Of a stretch of DNA of 54,239 bases, positions 8,981-17,215 are shown in pieces. The stretch's first letter is position 1. Each line of letters starts with the position of its first letter. Source of the DNA: CAJXZP01 sp049606935 (GTDB taxonomy: Bacteria > Bacteroidota > Bacteroidia > Flavobacteriales_G > Salibacteraceae); contig JBMYWA010000005.1 of NCBI GenBank assembly GCA_049606935.1, forward strand, positions 1-54,239. Direction: 5' to 3'. A program made the translations under genes and the position numbers. The notes under the pieces are model-generated. The model saw nothing but the letters and a program-made list of their open reading frames with translations, was not told the origin of the DNA and made no database searches.

Positions 8981-9499
8981 ATGTGGTTTTCATACATTAC
9001 AAGAATAGTTTTATCAGCGCTTTTACTGGCGCTTTCTGTTTATGAGTTTTGGGACGGAGAAATAGGTAATGGAATTTTTGTAATTCTACTAATGATCATT
9101 GTCATTATTACTATTTATTTCAATGAGGTTATGCTTTTAGTTTTCCTTAATGTTAGAAAAGGAAACTTTGACAATGCTGAAAAGAGATTGGATTTAATTA
9201 AGAAACCTGAGCTAATGGTTAAAGGACAAGAAGCCTACTATTACTTAATGAGAGGTATGATCTTAATTCAAAAGAACAACATGAGCAAATCTGAAGGCTT
9301 CTTTAAGAAAGCCATTAACACCGGTTTGTATATGGACCATGATAAAGCTATGGCTAAGCTAAACTTGGCAGCAATAGCTGGAGCAAAAAGACGAAAACGG
9401 GAAGCTCTTAATTGGTTAGCACAAGCAAAAAAAGACGACAAAAAGAAAATGCTTACGGAACAAATTAAGATGCTTAAGCAACAAATGGGAAGAATCTAA
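8981..9499 (+). CDS. small membrane protein with TPR-like domain, function unknown
   Basis: The 172-residue protein has two N-terminal hydrophobic helices (about 7-24 and 29-57). A soluble helical part follows with TPR-like pairs: GNFDNAEKRLDLI, then QEAYYYLMRGMILIQKNN, then KSEGFFKKAINTG, then DKAMAKLNLAAIAGAKRRKREALNWL. The C-terminus is very basic (many Lys). It is probably anchored in the inner membrane as a scaffold. It precedes lysA by 70 bases, but a 10-bp inverted repeat lies between, so co-transcription is uncertain. I do not recognise a named family. Confidence 0.72.
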   Translation: MWFSYITRIVLSALLLALSVYEFWDGEIGNGIFVILLMIIVIITIYFNEVMLLVFLNVRKGNFDNAEKRLDLIKKPELMVKGQEAYYYLMRGMILIQKNNMSKSEGFFKKAINTGLYMDHDKAMAKLNLAAIAGAKRRKREALNWLAQAKKDDKKKMLTEQIKMLKQQMGRI

Positions 9500-9523
9500 C
9501 CAGGTTAGTTCCCTTCTTTCCAT

Positions 9524-9564
9524 ATTACTATTTCACCCATTCCCATTATTCATTAAATAGTAAT
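9524..9564. repeat. 10-bp perfect inverted repeat upstream of lysA
   Basis: ATTACTATTT (9524-9533) and AAATAGTAAT (9555-9564) are exact reverse complements separated by 21 bases, and the right arm ends 5 bases before the lysA ATG. It has no T-tract, so it is not an ordinary terminator. It could be an operator or an RNA hairpin that covers the lysA start. Confidence 0.5.
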
Positions 9565-9569
9565 TAAAC

Positions 9570-10796
9570 ATGTTACAAAATAATAGCACTGAAATTCAAG
9601 GAATTTCGGTAGAGTCACTTTGCCAAGAATATGGTACCTCATTATACGTGTATGATGCACAAACCATAATAAATAAGTACACAACGTTTAAAAATAGTTT
9701 TTCAGTTAATTCATTAACTATCAATTACGCGGTTAAAGCCCTTTCGAATCCCAATATCTTAAAAATCTTTAAGCAACTTGGGGCTAATTTAGATACCGTT
9801 TCCATTCAAGAAATACAATTGGGTTTACATGCCGGATTCGCTCCAAAGAACATTGTTTTTACTCCAAGTGGGGTTTCTCATGAAGAATTAGAAAAAGCAA
9901 TATCTATTGGGGTGAAAATTAATGTAGACAACTTAACTACCTTAGAGTATGTTGGACATAACTATCCCGAATTACCCATTTGTATTCGATTCAACCCTCA
10001 TGTAATGGCCGGGGGTAACGCAAATATTTCGGTTGGTCATATTGATTCTAAGTTTGGAATATCTATTCATCAAATACCTTTGGTAAAAAGAATTGTTGAA
10101 ACACTTAATATTAACGTAGAGGGAGTTCATATGCATACGGGCTCAGATATTTTAGACGTTGAAGTTTTCCTCCGAGCAGCAGACATATTGTTTGATGTAG
10201 CCAAGCAATTTGATACCTTGAAATACATCGATTTTGGTTCAGGCTTTAAGGTGAAGTATAAAGAATCAGATTACGAAACCGATGTAGAAGAGTTTGGTAA
10301 AGAAATGAGTATCCGTTTCAATAATTTTGAAAAGGAATTTGGCAAACCACTTACTTTGATGTTCGAGCCAGGAAAGTTTATGGTAAGCGAAAGTGGGTAT
10401 TTCTTTGTAAAAACCAATTTAGTGAAACAAACCACCAGCACTATTTTTGCTTCGGTTGATTCTGGTTTTAACCATTTAATTAGACCCATGTTTTACAATT
10501 CTCATCACGAAATTTATAACGTAAGTAATCCAAATGGTAAACCTAGAATTTATACTGTTGTAGGATACATTTGTGAATCAGATACATTTGGATACGACAG
10601 GCGAATTTCAGAAATATCAGAAGGAGATATTTTAGGATTCAAAAATGCAGGGGCATATTGCTTCAGTATGGCTTCCAATTACAATTCAAGATACAAACCT
10701 GCAGAAGTTCTAATTCATGAAGGAGAGGCTAAGCTTATTAGAAAGAGAGAAGAGTTTGACGACTTACTTAGAAATGTAGTCGATTTAAATTTATAG
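9570..10796 (+). CDS. lysA: diaminopimelate decarboxylase
   Basis: The 408-residue PLP enzyme catalyses the last step of lysine synthesis (meso-diaminopimelate to lysine) in the cytoplasm. The PLP lysine is in NYAVKAL (Lys56) of the alanine-racemase-like barrel. The phosphate-binding and substrate residues lie in HMHTGSD and in the EPGKFMV segment, and CESDTFGYDR near residue 335 supplies the active-site Cys of the partner subunit. The length is normal for the family. It is not next to other lysine genes. A stem-loop candidate immediately precedes it and a strong terminator follows. Confidence 0.92.
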   Translation: MLQNNSTEIQGISVESLCQEYGTSLYVYDAQTIINKYTTFKNSFSVNSLTINYAVKALSNPNILKIFKQLGANLDTVSIQEIQLGLHAGFAPKNIVFTPSGVSHEELEKAISIGVKINVDNLTTLEYVGHNYPELPICIRFNPHVMAGGNANISVGHIDSKFGISIHQIPLVKRIVETLNINVEGVHMHTGSDILDVEVFLRAADILFDVAKQFDTLKYIDFGSGFKVKYKESDYETDVEEFGKEMSIRFNNFEKEFGKPLTLMFEPGKFMVSESGYFFVKTNLVKQTTSTIFASVDSGFNHLIRPMFYNSHHEIYNVSNPNGKPRIYTVVGYICESDTFGYDRRISEISEGDILGFKNAGAYCFSMASNYNSRYKPAEVLIHEGEAKLIRKREEFDDLLRNVVDLNL

Positions 10797-10808
10797 GTTG
10801 TTAATTAG

Positions 10809-10837
10809 GCCAGGCTCTTGAAAAGCCTGGCTTTTTT
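10809..10837 (+). terminator. rho-independent terminator after lysA
   Basis: GCCAGGCT (10809-10816) pairs perfectly with AGCCTGGC (10824-10831), followed by six T. Confidence 0.88.
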
Positions 10838-10845
10838 GTGCGCAT

Positions 10846-10879
10846 AAAAAAGCCCCGAAAGAAGTATTTCCTCCGAGGC
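10846..10879 (-). terminator. probable terminator for the PorP/SprF gene
   Basis: Read on the minus strand, GCCTCGGA pairs with TTCGGGGC (two wobble pairs), followed by a T-run at 10851-10846. It sits just past the lysA terminator, so each convergent transcript has its own stop. Confidence 0.6.
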
Positions 10880-10898
10880 AAAAAAAAATTATTAAATT

Positions 10899-11942
10899 CT
10901 ATATAAAGGCGTTATTAATATTCCTACTGTCTTTACCCGATCTAAAACCTACTCTATATTTCAAAGAAATTTCCATTCCTCCTTTACCATTAGTAACTCT
11001 GGTAATATTACCAATTTCAAAATCGTACGACACATATAACGAAAATCCTGCCTTATGTAATTTTACTACTGGAGATAAAACACTGTTCCATCTATGATAT
11101 AGCCCTACTGCAAAACTAGTATACTTACGGGTTCCAGTAGACCTAGACCCACCATCTAACCTATACTCTAAATCTGATCCATAAATCAATGAATTTGATT
11201 TTCCTTGCCAAGCATACACAAAATTGGGGTAAACCGAGAAATTACTAGATCTTCCAAATCTATAATGTAGTCCACCGCTTACATTAAATCTTCTTTGTAA
11301 GGTAACATCATCGTTACCCATAAAAGAAATTGTGGGCGTGGTCAAATGTTTTGCACCAGCACCAATATATATTTTTAAGTTATCATCTCTATCTGAATAG
11401 TAATAATTCACCCCTGCTCCAAGATCAAAATAGCCTACACTTTCGTCCATAAATTGATCGGAAGTCAATATATCCGAATTAAACCCTGTATTAGTCCATT
11501 GGCTTCCCCAATTAATGGCAGAAGTTGAAATACTTTTTTGGCCATATCCTCCACTCATTCCAACAGAAAAGAAATGTGTTTTTTGTCTATCAAAAGCTTT
11601 TGTAAAACTTACCGAAACATTTGCCGCCAAGTTTGCCAACTCGGAAATACCTGCTTTATCTTGGGCTATATCTAATCCAACTCCAAAAAAGTCTCCCCCA
11701 GTAACATCTCGAGCTACTTGGCCGTCTGCTGAGAAAGCAACTGATTGAAATGGTTGCCCAATAGACTCCCATTGCCTTTTATAGTTGGTAATTAATCTAG
11801 CTCTTCCGGCAAACAATCCTGCATTTGCTGGGTTTAATTGTAGAGGAGTGTTATAAAATTGCGTAAATAGTGGTTCAGTAGACTGTGCATGTAATTCAAC
11901 AAAACCAAATAGTAATAATGTAAAAACGTAAAACTTTTTCAT
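10899..11942 (-). CDS. PorP/SprF family type IX secretion membrane protein
   Basis: The 347-residue outer-membrane protein has a signal peptide (about 1-19), the diagnostic FTQFYNTPLQLNPANAG near residue 26-42, and a beta-barrel with many alternating strands. PorP/SprF proteins assist the type IX secretion system and are commonly encoded beside the surface protein they handle; in Flavobacterium johnsoniae SprF is needed for SprB surface delivery. Here the preceding co-oriented gene, 7 bases away, encodes a PKD protein with a gliding-type C-terminal domain, the expected cargo. PorP-like genes occur in many copies per genome, so this need not be the main secretion component. Confidence 0.88.
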   Translation of the reverse strand: MKKFYVFTLLLFGFVELHAQSTEPLFTQFYNTPLQLNPANAGLFAGRARLITNYKRQWESIGQPFQSVAFSADGQVARDVTGGDFFGVGLDIAQDKAGISELANLAANVSVSFTKAFDRQKTHFFSVGMSGGYGQKSISTSAINWGSQWTNTGFNSDILTSDQFMDESVGYFDLGAGVNYYYSDRDDNLKIYIGAGAKHLTTPTISFMGNDDVTLQRRFNVSGGLHYRFGRSSNFSVYPNFVYAWQGKSNSLIYGSDLEYRLDGGSRSTGTRKYTSFAVGLYHRWNSVLSPVVKLHKAGFSLYVSYDFEIGNITRVTNGKGGMEISLKYRVGFRSGKDSRNINNAFI

Positions 11943-11949
11943 ATCCCCC

Positions 11950-13599
11950 TTATCTTACTAATGTAACGTCTCCTTTTAAAATTTCTTGAAATCCACTTTC
12001 GTAGGTTACTAAGACAAAATAAGCATATACCCCTTCAGCGCTTAACTCCCCTTTATAGGTTCCATCCCATCCAGTATTTTGATCTCTTGACTCAAAAATT
12101 ACGTCACCTTGTCGGTTGTACACATAAAACTCAATTTGAACTATTCCGTTACCCAGAACCTTTAATACATCATTTTCACCATCATCGTTTGGAGAAAAAG
12201 CATCAGGAACACCACGATAATAGTTTTTGACCACAATGACATTTACTGAATCAGTTCTTTCACAACCATGATCATTACTGTTAGTTACATAGTATTTAGT
12301 GTTTTCTAAAGGAGACACGGTAGCTCTTGAACAATAAACACATTCAATTGTGCCATTATCTGGAGACCAGCGAAATCCATTTCCGTCACCAAACGCCTGT
12401 AATGAAACTGATTGACCTATTAATACACTAACATCTTCTGGAGCTTGTACTACGGGAAATGGCTTGATTGACATATACTCAGATTCTTGAGCTGTATTTA
12501 CCCCGTATGGGTTTACTGCCATCATTTGCACATCATATTTTCCGTTACTCGAATAACATACTATTGGTTCTTCTTCTGTACTAAACTGATATGCTGGATC
12601 TGCACCAAAAAATTGCCAAATTACGCTATCAGACCTTCGAGACGTGTTAGTAAACTTAACACATGTTCCTGAACATATTTCTTGTTTCTCTACCTCAAAA
12701 GATGCTGCTGGTGGAGTACATGAATCCACTTGTATATAGTTTGTTTTCACTTTAGTATCTGAACCACTAGAGTTAGTAGCCGTAAGTACCACCGTATATA
12801 AACCTGGAATTTGATAACAAATATTTACCGGATTTATTTCTAATGAACTTGCCGAGTCCGCACCCGCAAAAGACCAAGACCATGTACTTTGTCCAGGGAT
12901 CATATTCTGACAATTCTCCGTGAAATTAATGCAATCTCCAGGGCAGATTCTAGTTTGATCTGCAGAAAAATTTGCTACTGGTGTTGGACATGCTTGAACA
13001 GTAATATAATTTGTTAAAGTATCTCTATAAGTACCGTTACCATCTGTAATTTCATAATACACATCGTAAACTCCAGCTGTTGTATATGTTACAGATGGGT
13101 TTGCAATACCAGACCCACCAGGTGTACCACCAGGAAAAGTCCATACCCTACCCGTTAATGCGGGATCCGAGCCTGGAGTGGTTGCATCCACAAACATGGC
13201 TTGAGTTCCTGCGCACAATGTGGTTGGACTTCCGCTAATATTAATTGTTGGAGGTGTACACCCATTAACCGTAATATTAAAATTGTAGGTATCAAAATTC
13301 ACCCCATCACTTACTACAAGAGACATGTTATACGGAGTAGCATTTGGAGTTCCTGCATAATAAGTAACTGTTTGACCATATAATGTTTGTGGCCCCACTG
13401 CTCCTCCGTTAAAATTCCATTGGTAAGAAACTAAAGTCCCGCCATTATCATCAGCAGTAAACACAATAGAGTCTCCACTACAAATAGATGTTGGCACAAT
13501 AGCAGGGTTGGTAATTATAGCTGTTTGAGAAAACAATGAGCCGGCACCCCCTAATAACAAACCGACTAGCATTAATAATCGCATAGAAATCTTTTGCAT
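11950..13599 (-). CDS. secreted PKD-domain protein with gliding-motility-associated C-terminal domain
   Basis: The ~549-residue exported protein starts most likely at ATG 13599, giving a clean signal peptide (MQKISMRLLMLVGLLLGGAG then LFSQ). It has about four PKD-like beta domains in a row, each with a W-x-F-x-G core (YQWNFNGG, VWTFPGG, WSWSFAGA, VIWQFFGA) and conserved Cys in the linkers. The C-terminal ~90 residues (VPDAFSPNDDGENDVL ... GWDGTYKGE ... ILKGDVTLVR) match the CHU_C/gliding-motility-associated domain, a type-B sorting signal of type IX secretion. It is probably a surface adhesin or scaffold. The upstream in-frame ATG at 13653 would destroy the signal peptide. Confidence 0.87.
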   Translation of the reverse strand: MQKISMRLLMLVGLLLGGAGSLFSQTAIITNPAIVPTSICSGDSIVFTADDNGGTLVSYQWNFNGGAVGPQTLYGQTVTYYAGTPNATPYNMSLVVSDGVNFDTYNFNITVNGCTPPTINISGSPTTLCAGTQAMFVDATTPGSDPALTGRVWTFPGGTPGGSGIANPSVTYTTAGVYDVYYEITDGNGTYRDTLTNYITVQACPTPVANFSADQTRICPGDCINFTENCQNMIPGQSTWSWSFAGADSASSLEINPVNICYQIPGLYTVVLTATNSSGSDTKVKTNYIQVDSCTPPAASFEVEKQEICSGTCVKFTNTSRRSDSVIWQFFGADPAYQFSTEEEPIVCYSSNGKYDVQMMAVNPYGVNTAQESEYMSIKPFPVVQAPEDVSVLIGQSVSLQAFGDGNGFRWSPDNGTIECVYCSRATVSPLENTKYYVTNSNDHGCERTDSVNVIVVKNYYRGVPDAFSPNDDGENDVLKVLGNGIVQIEFYVYNRQGDVIFESRDQNTGWDGTYKGELSAEGVYAYFVLVTYESGFQEILKGDVTLVR

Positions 13600-13674
13600 A
13601 GATGTTCTTTCAAATTTGTGCGCCAAATTAACCCCAATCCTTATAAAATACAAATTAGCTAGGCCTTTTATCGT

Positions 13675-14694
13675 TTAAAGAGAAGTTAGAAAGCTCAGAA
13701 CATCAATATTGTCCGCATAATCAGTTAATTCGGGTTTTTGCGCATGACCAAACGGAAAGCCATTCACTCCAACGCGACATTGAATTTGTTCCGAAAGCTC
13801 CATAATTTGGCTTTCTAATTCTTCAATGCTTTCATACTCTTCATAAAAGAGGGTTCCTACCGGAGATGAAAGCGCCTTATCATTCTTGAGTAGTAAAAAA
13901 TTATTATCCCAAAGCTTATCCCCGTTTAATAGAAATAGACTTTTATGGTAATCGTAATTATTTTGGTATTTGTGATTATTTATTACCTGTCCATGATCTA
14001 ATAAACCAGAGTATAACCAATCTATACTAAAGCCCTTTGGTAAATAAAGCTTAGTAATATTTCTACACCCTAACCCGTAATAATTAAAAATGTCATTTCC
14101 AAGTTGGTTCAAATCGCGTACTGACTCCTTCCCAGTAAGCACCGCTATGGATGTTCTATTTTTTCGAATAATATGCGGTTTCTTAGAAAAATAATATTCA
14201 AAATACCTTGCGCTATTATCACTTCCGGTAGCAATTACAGCGTCAACATCCTTAAAACTTTCGGTAGAAAATTCAACAACTTCATCAAATCCCGGTTCAA
14301 TTTTTATTAATTCCGAATGCACAAACTTTAACAAAACCTCATCCTTACTAGAAAGTTTTGCTAATAATTTATGCCCTGAAATTAAGACCGACAAATAATC
14401 GTGAAAGCCTACCAATGGAATATTTCCAGCCATGATAACCCCTACTTTTTTTACAGAGGGGTTGTTAAAATCATATTTTTCTGCCCAATCATTCAGCTTT
14501 TCAACCGTTAACCAATTAGAAACTTCAGTTAAGGACTGTATCACCTGGGTTTCGTCAAACCATCCATTATGATTAAAGGCTTGCACAATTACAGAATCTA
14601 ACGGTGAAACCTTTTTTTCATTCTTTAATTTCAACCATTCTCGAAGGTTTTTTCCTAAATTATCAAATGCTTTTATTCGATCTTTTAACTCCAT
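13675..14694 (-). CDS. acyl-CoA reductase (LuxC-like)
   Basis: The ~339-residue protein is of the LuxC/acyl-CoA reductase family, which reduces an acyl-CoA to the aldehyde with NAD(P)H. Visible are the VGVIMAGNIPLVGFHDYLSVL block near residue 85, the ATGSDNSARYFEYYF nucleotide-binding segment near 155, and a conserved Cys (about residue 210, in YYGLGCRNITK) that would form the acyl thioester. I place the start at ATG 14694 (MELKDRIK). An upstream ATG at 14730 is in frame, but a TAGATTTG promoter box on the minus strand (14726-14719) lies inside that extension. Metabolic role here is unknown; no lux genes are near. Confidence 0.82.
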   Translation of the reverse strand: MELKDRIKAFDNLGKNLREWLKLKNEKKVSPLDSVIVQAFNHNGWFDETQVIQSLTEVSNWLTVEKLNDWAEKYDFNNPSVKKVGVIMAGNIPLVGFHDYLSVLISGHKLLAKLSSKDEVLLKFVHSELIKIEPGFDEVVEFSTESFKDVDAVIATGSDNSARYFEYYFSKKPHIIRKNRTSIAVLTGKESVRDLNQLGNDIFNYYGLGCRNITKLYLPKGFSIDWLYSGLLDHGQVINNHKYQNNYDYHKSLFLLNGDKLWDNNFLLLKNDKALSSPVGTLFYEEYESIEELESQIMELSEQIQCRVGVNGFPFGHAQKPELTDYADNIDVLSFLTSL

Positions 14695-14710
14695 ATTTTT
14701 TGTTTGGCAA

Positions 14711-14726
14711 TATCTTTGCAAATCTA
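14711..14726. promoter_or_regulatory. back-to-back divergent -7 boxes
   Basis: TATCTTTG (14711-14718, plus strand) abuts CAAATCTA (14719-14726), which reads TAGATTTG on the minus strand. Both match TAnnTTTG, and they share the palindromic core TTTGCAAA. The plus copy lies 80 bases before the hypothetical gene at 14799 and the minus copy 24 bases before the acyl-CoA reductase ATG at 14694. Confidence 0.55.
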
Positions 14727-14798
14727 ACATTACCTAAAGAAAGGTATCTGAGATTTTTACTTTTACCATAATAAATAAGAAAACTTTCGTTTCAAAGC

Positions 14799-15680
14799 AT
14801 GAATTTATCAAAATTGATTTTAGGAATCTTTGTCATTTACTTTAATATGAGTATTGGAATGGCACAAACAAATAGAGATTCTCTAATATCTCATTATCGA
14901 AACTTGTCAGTTAAGGCAAATTCAGACAGGTCAAAAACCATGTATTCTGACTCTACCAGGGCAGAGGTTATAGCCTTTTTAAATTCAAAAAATAGCTTTG
15001 AACATCCATTACTCAACATCCCCTACTTAGGTGATTTATATTCACCAGATAATGCCTTTCGAATTATTACTTGGAACAATTCGTTAAAGGATGGAACATA
15101 TGATTACATCTGTTTTATTCAACTCGCTCCTAACAAGGATCAGGAAACTAAATGGTTTGAATTAAACGATAACCATAAATCCATTTCTAGGGCGGAGTCA
15201 CGATCGTTAAAAAAAGACAATTGGTATGGATGCCTATATTACACTATAGTTCCCTTTAAGAAGGATAAACAATCTCATTACGCCCTGCTAGGCTGGGAAG
15301 GAAACAATGATTTTTCGAATAAAAAGCTTATTGAATGTCTTTATTTCAATAAAAAAAATGAGCCCTTATTTGGCAAAACAGTTTTTAAAACCAATCGTTT
15401 AAACAAACGTAGGGTGGTATTTGAATATAGTAAAGAGGCCTATTTAATGCTGCGCTATAATGAAGACCTAAAGCAAATTATTTTTAATCGTTTAGAGCCT
15501 ACAAAACCTGAATTAAAAGGGCTGTATAGTTTTTATCAACCCACCATGACTTTTGATGCCTATCAGGTAAAAAAAGGAGAATGGCAGTTTATTGAAGATG
15601 TTAATCCAAGAAATAAAAAGAACAACAAAGAATTTCACGATCCTAATGACTTAAAGAAAGCAAAAAATAAAAAAAAGTAA
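14799..15680 (+). CDS. exported hypothetical protein
   Basis: The 293-residue protein has a signal peptide (about 1-22, ending GMAQ), so it is exported to the periplasm or beyond. The mature part is a mixed alpha/beta sequence rich in aromatic residues (PYLGDLYSPDNAFRIITWNN, YALLGWEGNN), and the tail is strongly basic (KKNNKEF then KKAKNKKK). I do not recognise a named domain. Proteins of this look recur as conserved hypotheticals in Flavobacteriales, but that is recollection, not a search. It follows the divergent promoter at 14711-14726 and precedes an unrelated helical gene by 45 bases. Confidence 0.7.
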   Translation: MNLSKLILGIFVIYFNMSIGMAQTNRDSLISHYRNLSVKANSDRSKTMYSDSTRAEVIAFLNSKNSFEHPLLNIPYLGDLYSPDNAFRIITWNNSLKDGTYDYICFIQLAPNKDQETKWFELNDNHKSISRAESRSLKKDNWYGCLYYTIVPFKKDKQSHYALLGWEGNNDFSNKKLIECLYFNKKNEPLFGKTVFKTNRLNKRRVVFEYSKEAYLMLRYNEDLKQIIFNRLEPTKPELKGLYSFYQPTMTFDAYQVKKGEWQFIEDVNPRNKKNNKEFHDPNDLKKAKNKKK

Positions 15681-15704
15681 TACTTCAAAACACCAAAATC
15701 CACC

Positions 15705-15712
15705 TACTTTTG
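15705..15712 (+). promoter_or_regulatory. candidate -7 box (TACTTTTG)
   Basis: TACTTTTG fits TAnnTTTG and lies 13 bases before the ATG at 15726, predicting a very short leader. Confidence 0.4.
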
Positions 15713-15725
15713 CAAAAAAAATAGA

Positions 15726-16253
15726 ATGGCATCAGAAAAAGAAATCAAAGAAATCATTTCGGGACTTCAATCTAGCGAAGATGTTTTGATAAACAAAGCA
15801 CTTACCAAAGTTAGAACTAAAGGAAACCATACCATTTTGCCTTACCTAATTGATTTATGGTCTAATTCTGAAGATCAAAAAATCAAGAAAGAAGTGGAGT
15901 CCATTCTTTTTGGTTTAAAAGAAAAACAAGCTTTAGCCTTTTTGGTTTCTTATATAAGTACGGAGGTAAGTGAAGAGAAAAAATGGCTAGCGCTCAATGC
16001 CATATGGCAATCTGGTTTTGATGCTAGTGAATTTTTATCAGAGCTATTAGATTTTGCTATTTCTAACTCGTATACCAATGCTATTGATGTAATGACCATT
16101 ATTGACAACAGTGAATTTGACGAAAAAAACGAGAATATGGTAGATCAAAACCTAATAAAGCTTAATGAGTTCTTGTTAAAAAACAAAACAGACAATCTTC
16201 AAGTATTACTTGAAATCAAATCTATCCTAATAGAAAAGAAAATTGAGGGGTAA
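15726..16253 (+). CDS. HEAT-like helical protein, function unknown
   Basis: The 175-residue soluble protein is predicted to be all helical, with repeat-like units such as NKALTKVRTKGNHTILPYLIDLW, KKEVESILFGLKEKQALAFLV and KWLALNAIWQSGFDASEFLSEL that resemble HEAT repeats. There is no signal peptide and no catalytic motif. It ends 12 bases before the convergent purC stop. The 32-bp palindrome at 16258-16289 is the only structure between them and may terminate it. The role is unknown, probably protein-protein contact. Confidence 0.72.
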   Translation: MASEKEIKEIISGLQSSEDVLINKALTKVRTKGNHTILPYLIDLWSNSEDQKIKKEVESILFGLKEKQALAFLVSYISTEVSEEKKWLALNAIWQSGFDASEFLSELLDFAISNSYTNAIDVMTIIDNSEFDEKNENMVDQNLIKLNEFLLKNKTDNLQVLLEIKSILIEKKIEG

Positions 16254-16257
16254 ATTG

Positions 16258-16289
16258 GTTAACGACTATTTAGCTAAATAGTCGTTAAC
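16258..16289. repeat. perfect 32-bp palindrome over the end of purC
   Basis: Two 16-base halves (GTTAACGACTATTTAG and its reverse complement) meet without a loop. The palindrome contains the last codons and the TAG stop of purC (V-N-D-Y-L-A-K-stop) and begins 5 bases after the stop of the convergent gene. There is no strong T-tract on either side, so if it terminates it is an atypical shared terminator; a protein-binding site is the alternative. Confidence 0.6.
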
Positions 16290-17213
16290 ATTTCTTTCCA
16301 CTCTTTTAACCACCTCAGAAACATCAGATTTCACAAACTTTTCTCCAATAATTTTCTCGTATAATTCGATATACCTTGCCGTAATACTTTCAACAAGTTC
16401 CTCTGGCATCTCTGGCATTTTCTGTCCTTCTAACCCTTGAAAGCCATTATCCATTAACCATTCACGCACAAATTCCTTAGATAGTTGCTTTTGCTTTTCA
16501 CCAGCAGCTTGTCTTTCTTCATACCCATCAGCATAGAAATAACGAGATGAATCTGGGGTGTGAATTTCGTCAATTAGGGTAATCACCCCATTTGAATCCT
16601 TGCCAAACTCATACTTGGTATCTACCAAAATCAGCCCTTTTTTTGCCGCAATTTCTGTTCCTCTTTGAAAAAGTGCTTGAGTATAATTCTCTAATTGAAC
16701 ATAGTCAGACTCAGATACAATTCCTTGTGAAATAATTTCCTCTCTCGAAATATCTTCATCATGGCCCTCATCGGCTTTGGTAGATGGTGTTATTATTGGT
16801 CTGGGGAACTTGTCATTTTCAGTCAATCCATCCGGCATAGCTACACCACATAAAACTCGCTTACCTTGCTTATACTCTCTCCATGCATGTCCTGTGCAGT
16901 ATCCTCTTATCACCATTTCTACTTTAAATGGCTCACAAGCTTTACCAACAGTTACGCTTGGATCTGGAGTAGCTAATTTCCAATTTGGAACAATATCTTG
17001 GGTAGCATCTAAAAACTTTTCGGCAATTTGATTTAAAACTTGTCCCTTGAACGGAATACCTGCAGGTAATACATGGTCAAATGCCGAAATCCTATCAGAG
17101 GCAATCATCACCAACAAATCATTCTCTAAGATATAAACATCTCTTACCTTGCCATGATACACTGATTTTTGGCCATCAAAATTATAATCTGTAGTTAACA
17201 ACGCGTTTCCCAT
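16266..17213 (-). CDS. purC: phosphoribosylaminoimidazole-succinocarboxamide synthase
   Basis: The 315-residue SAICAR synthase joins CAIR and aspartate with ATP in purine synthesis in the cytoplasm. The N-terminus (KSVYHGKVRDVY, residues 15-26) is the ATP-binding start of the family. Further conserved stretches are ASDRISAFDHVLP, VEMVIRGYCTGHAWREYKQG, and TKYEFG with LIDEIHTPDSSRYF. The ~300-residue length is the longer form common in Bacteroidota. Its ATG is 2 bases past the phoH stop, so the two genes are co-transcribed, phoH first. The 3' end lies inside a 32-bp perfect palindrome. Confidence 0.95.
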   Translation of the reverse strand: MGNALLTTDYNFDGQKSVYHGKVRDVYILENDLLVMIASDRISAFDHVLPAGIPFKGQVLNQIAEKFLDATQDIVPNWKLATPDPSVTVGKACEPFKVEMVIRGYCTGHAWREYKQGKRVLCGVAMPDGLTENDKFPRPIITPSTKADEGHDEDISREEIISQGIVSESDYVQLENYTQALFQRGTEIAAKKGLILVDTKYEFGKDSNGVITLIDEIHTPDSSRYFYADGYEERQAAGEKQKQLSKEFVREWLMDNGFQGLEGQKMPEMPEELVESITARYIELYEKIIGEKFVKSDVSEVVKRVERNVNDYLAK

Positions 17214-17215
17214 TT

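Noticed and set aside
13600..13653. Longer N-terminus of the PKD protein from ATG 13653
   Set aside because: It would place 18 residues ahead of a good signal peptide that begins at ATG 13599.
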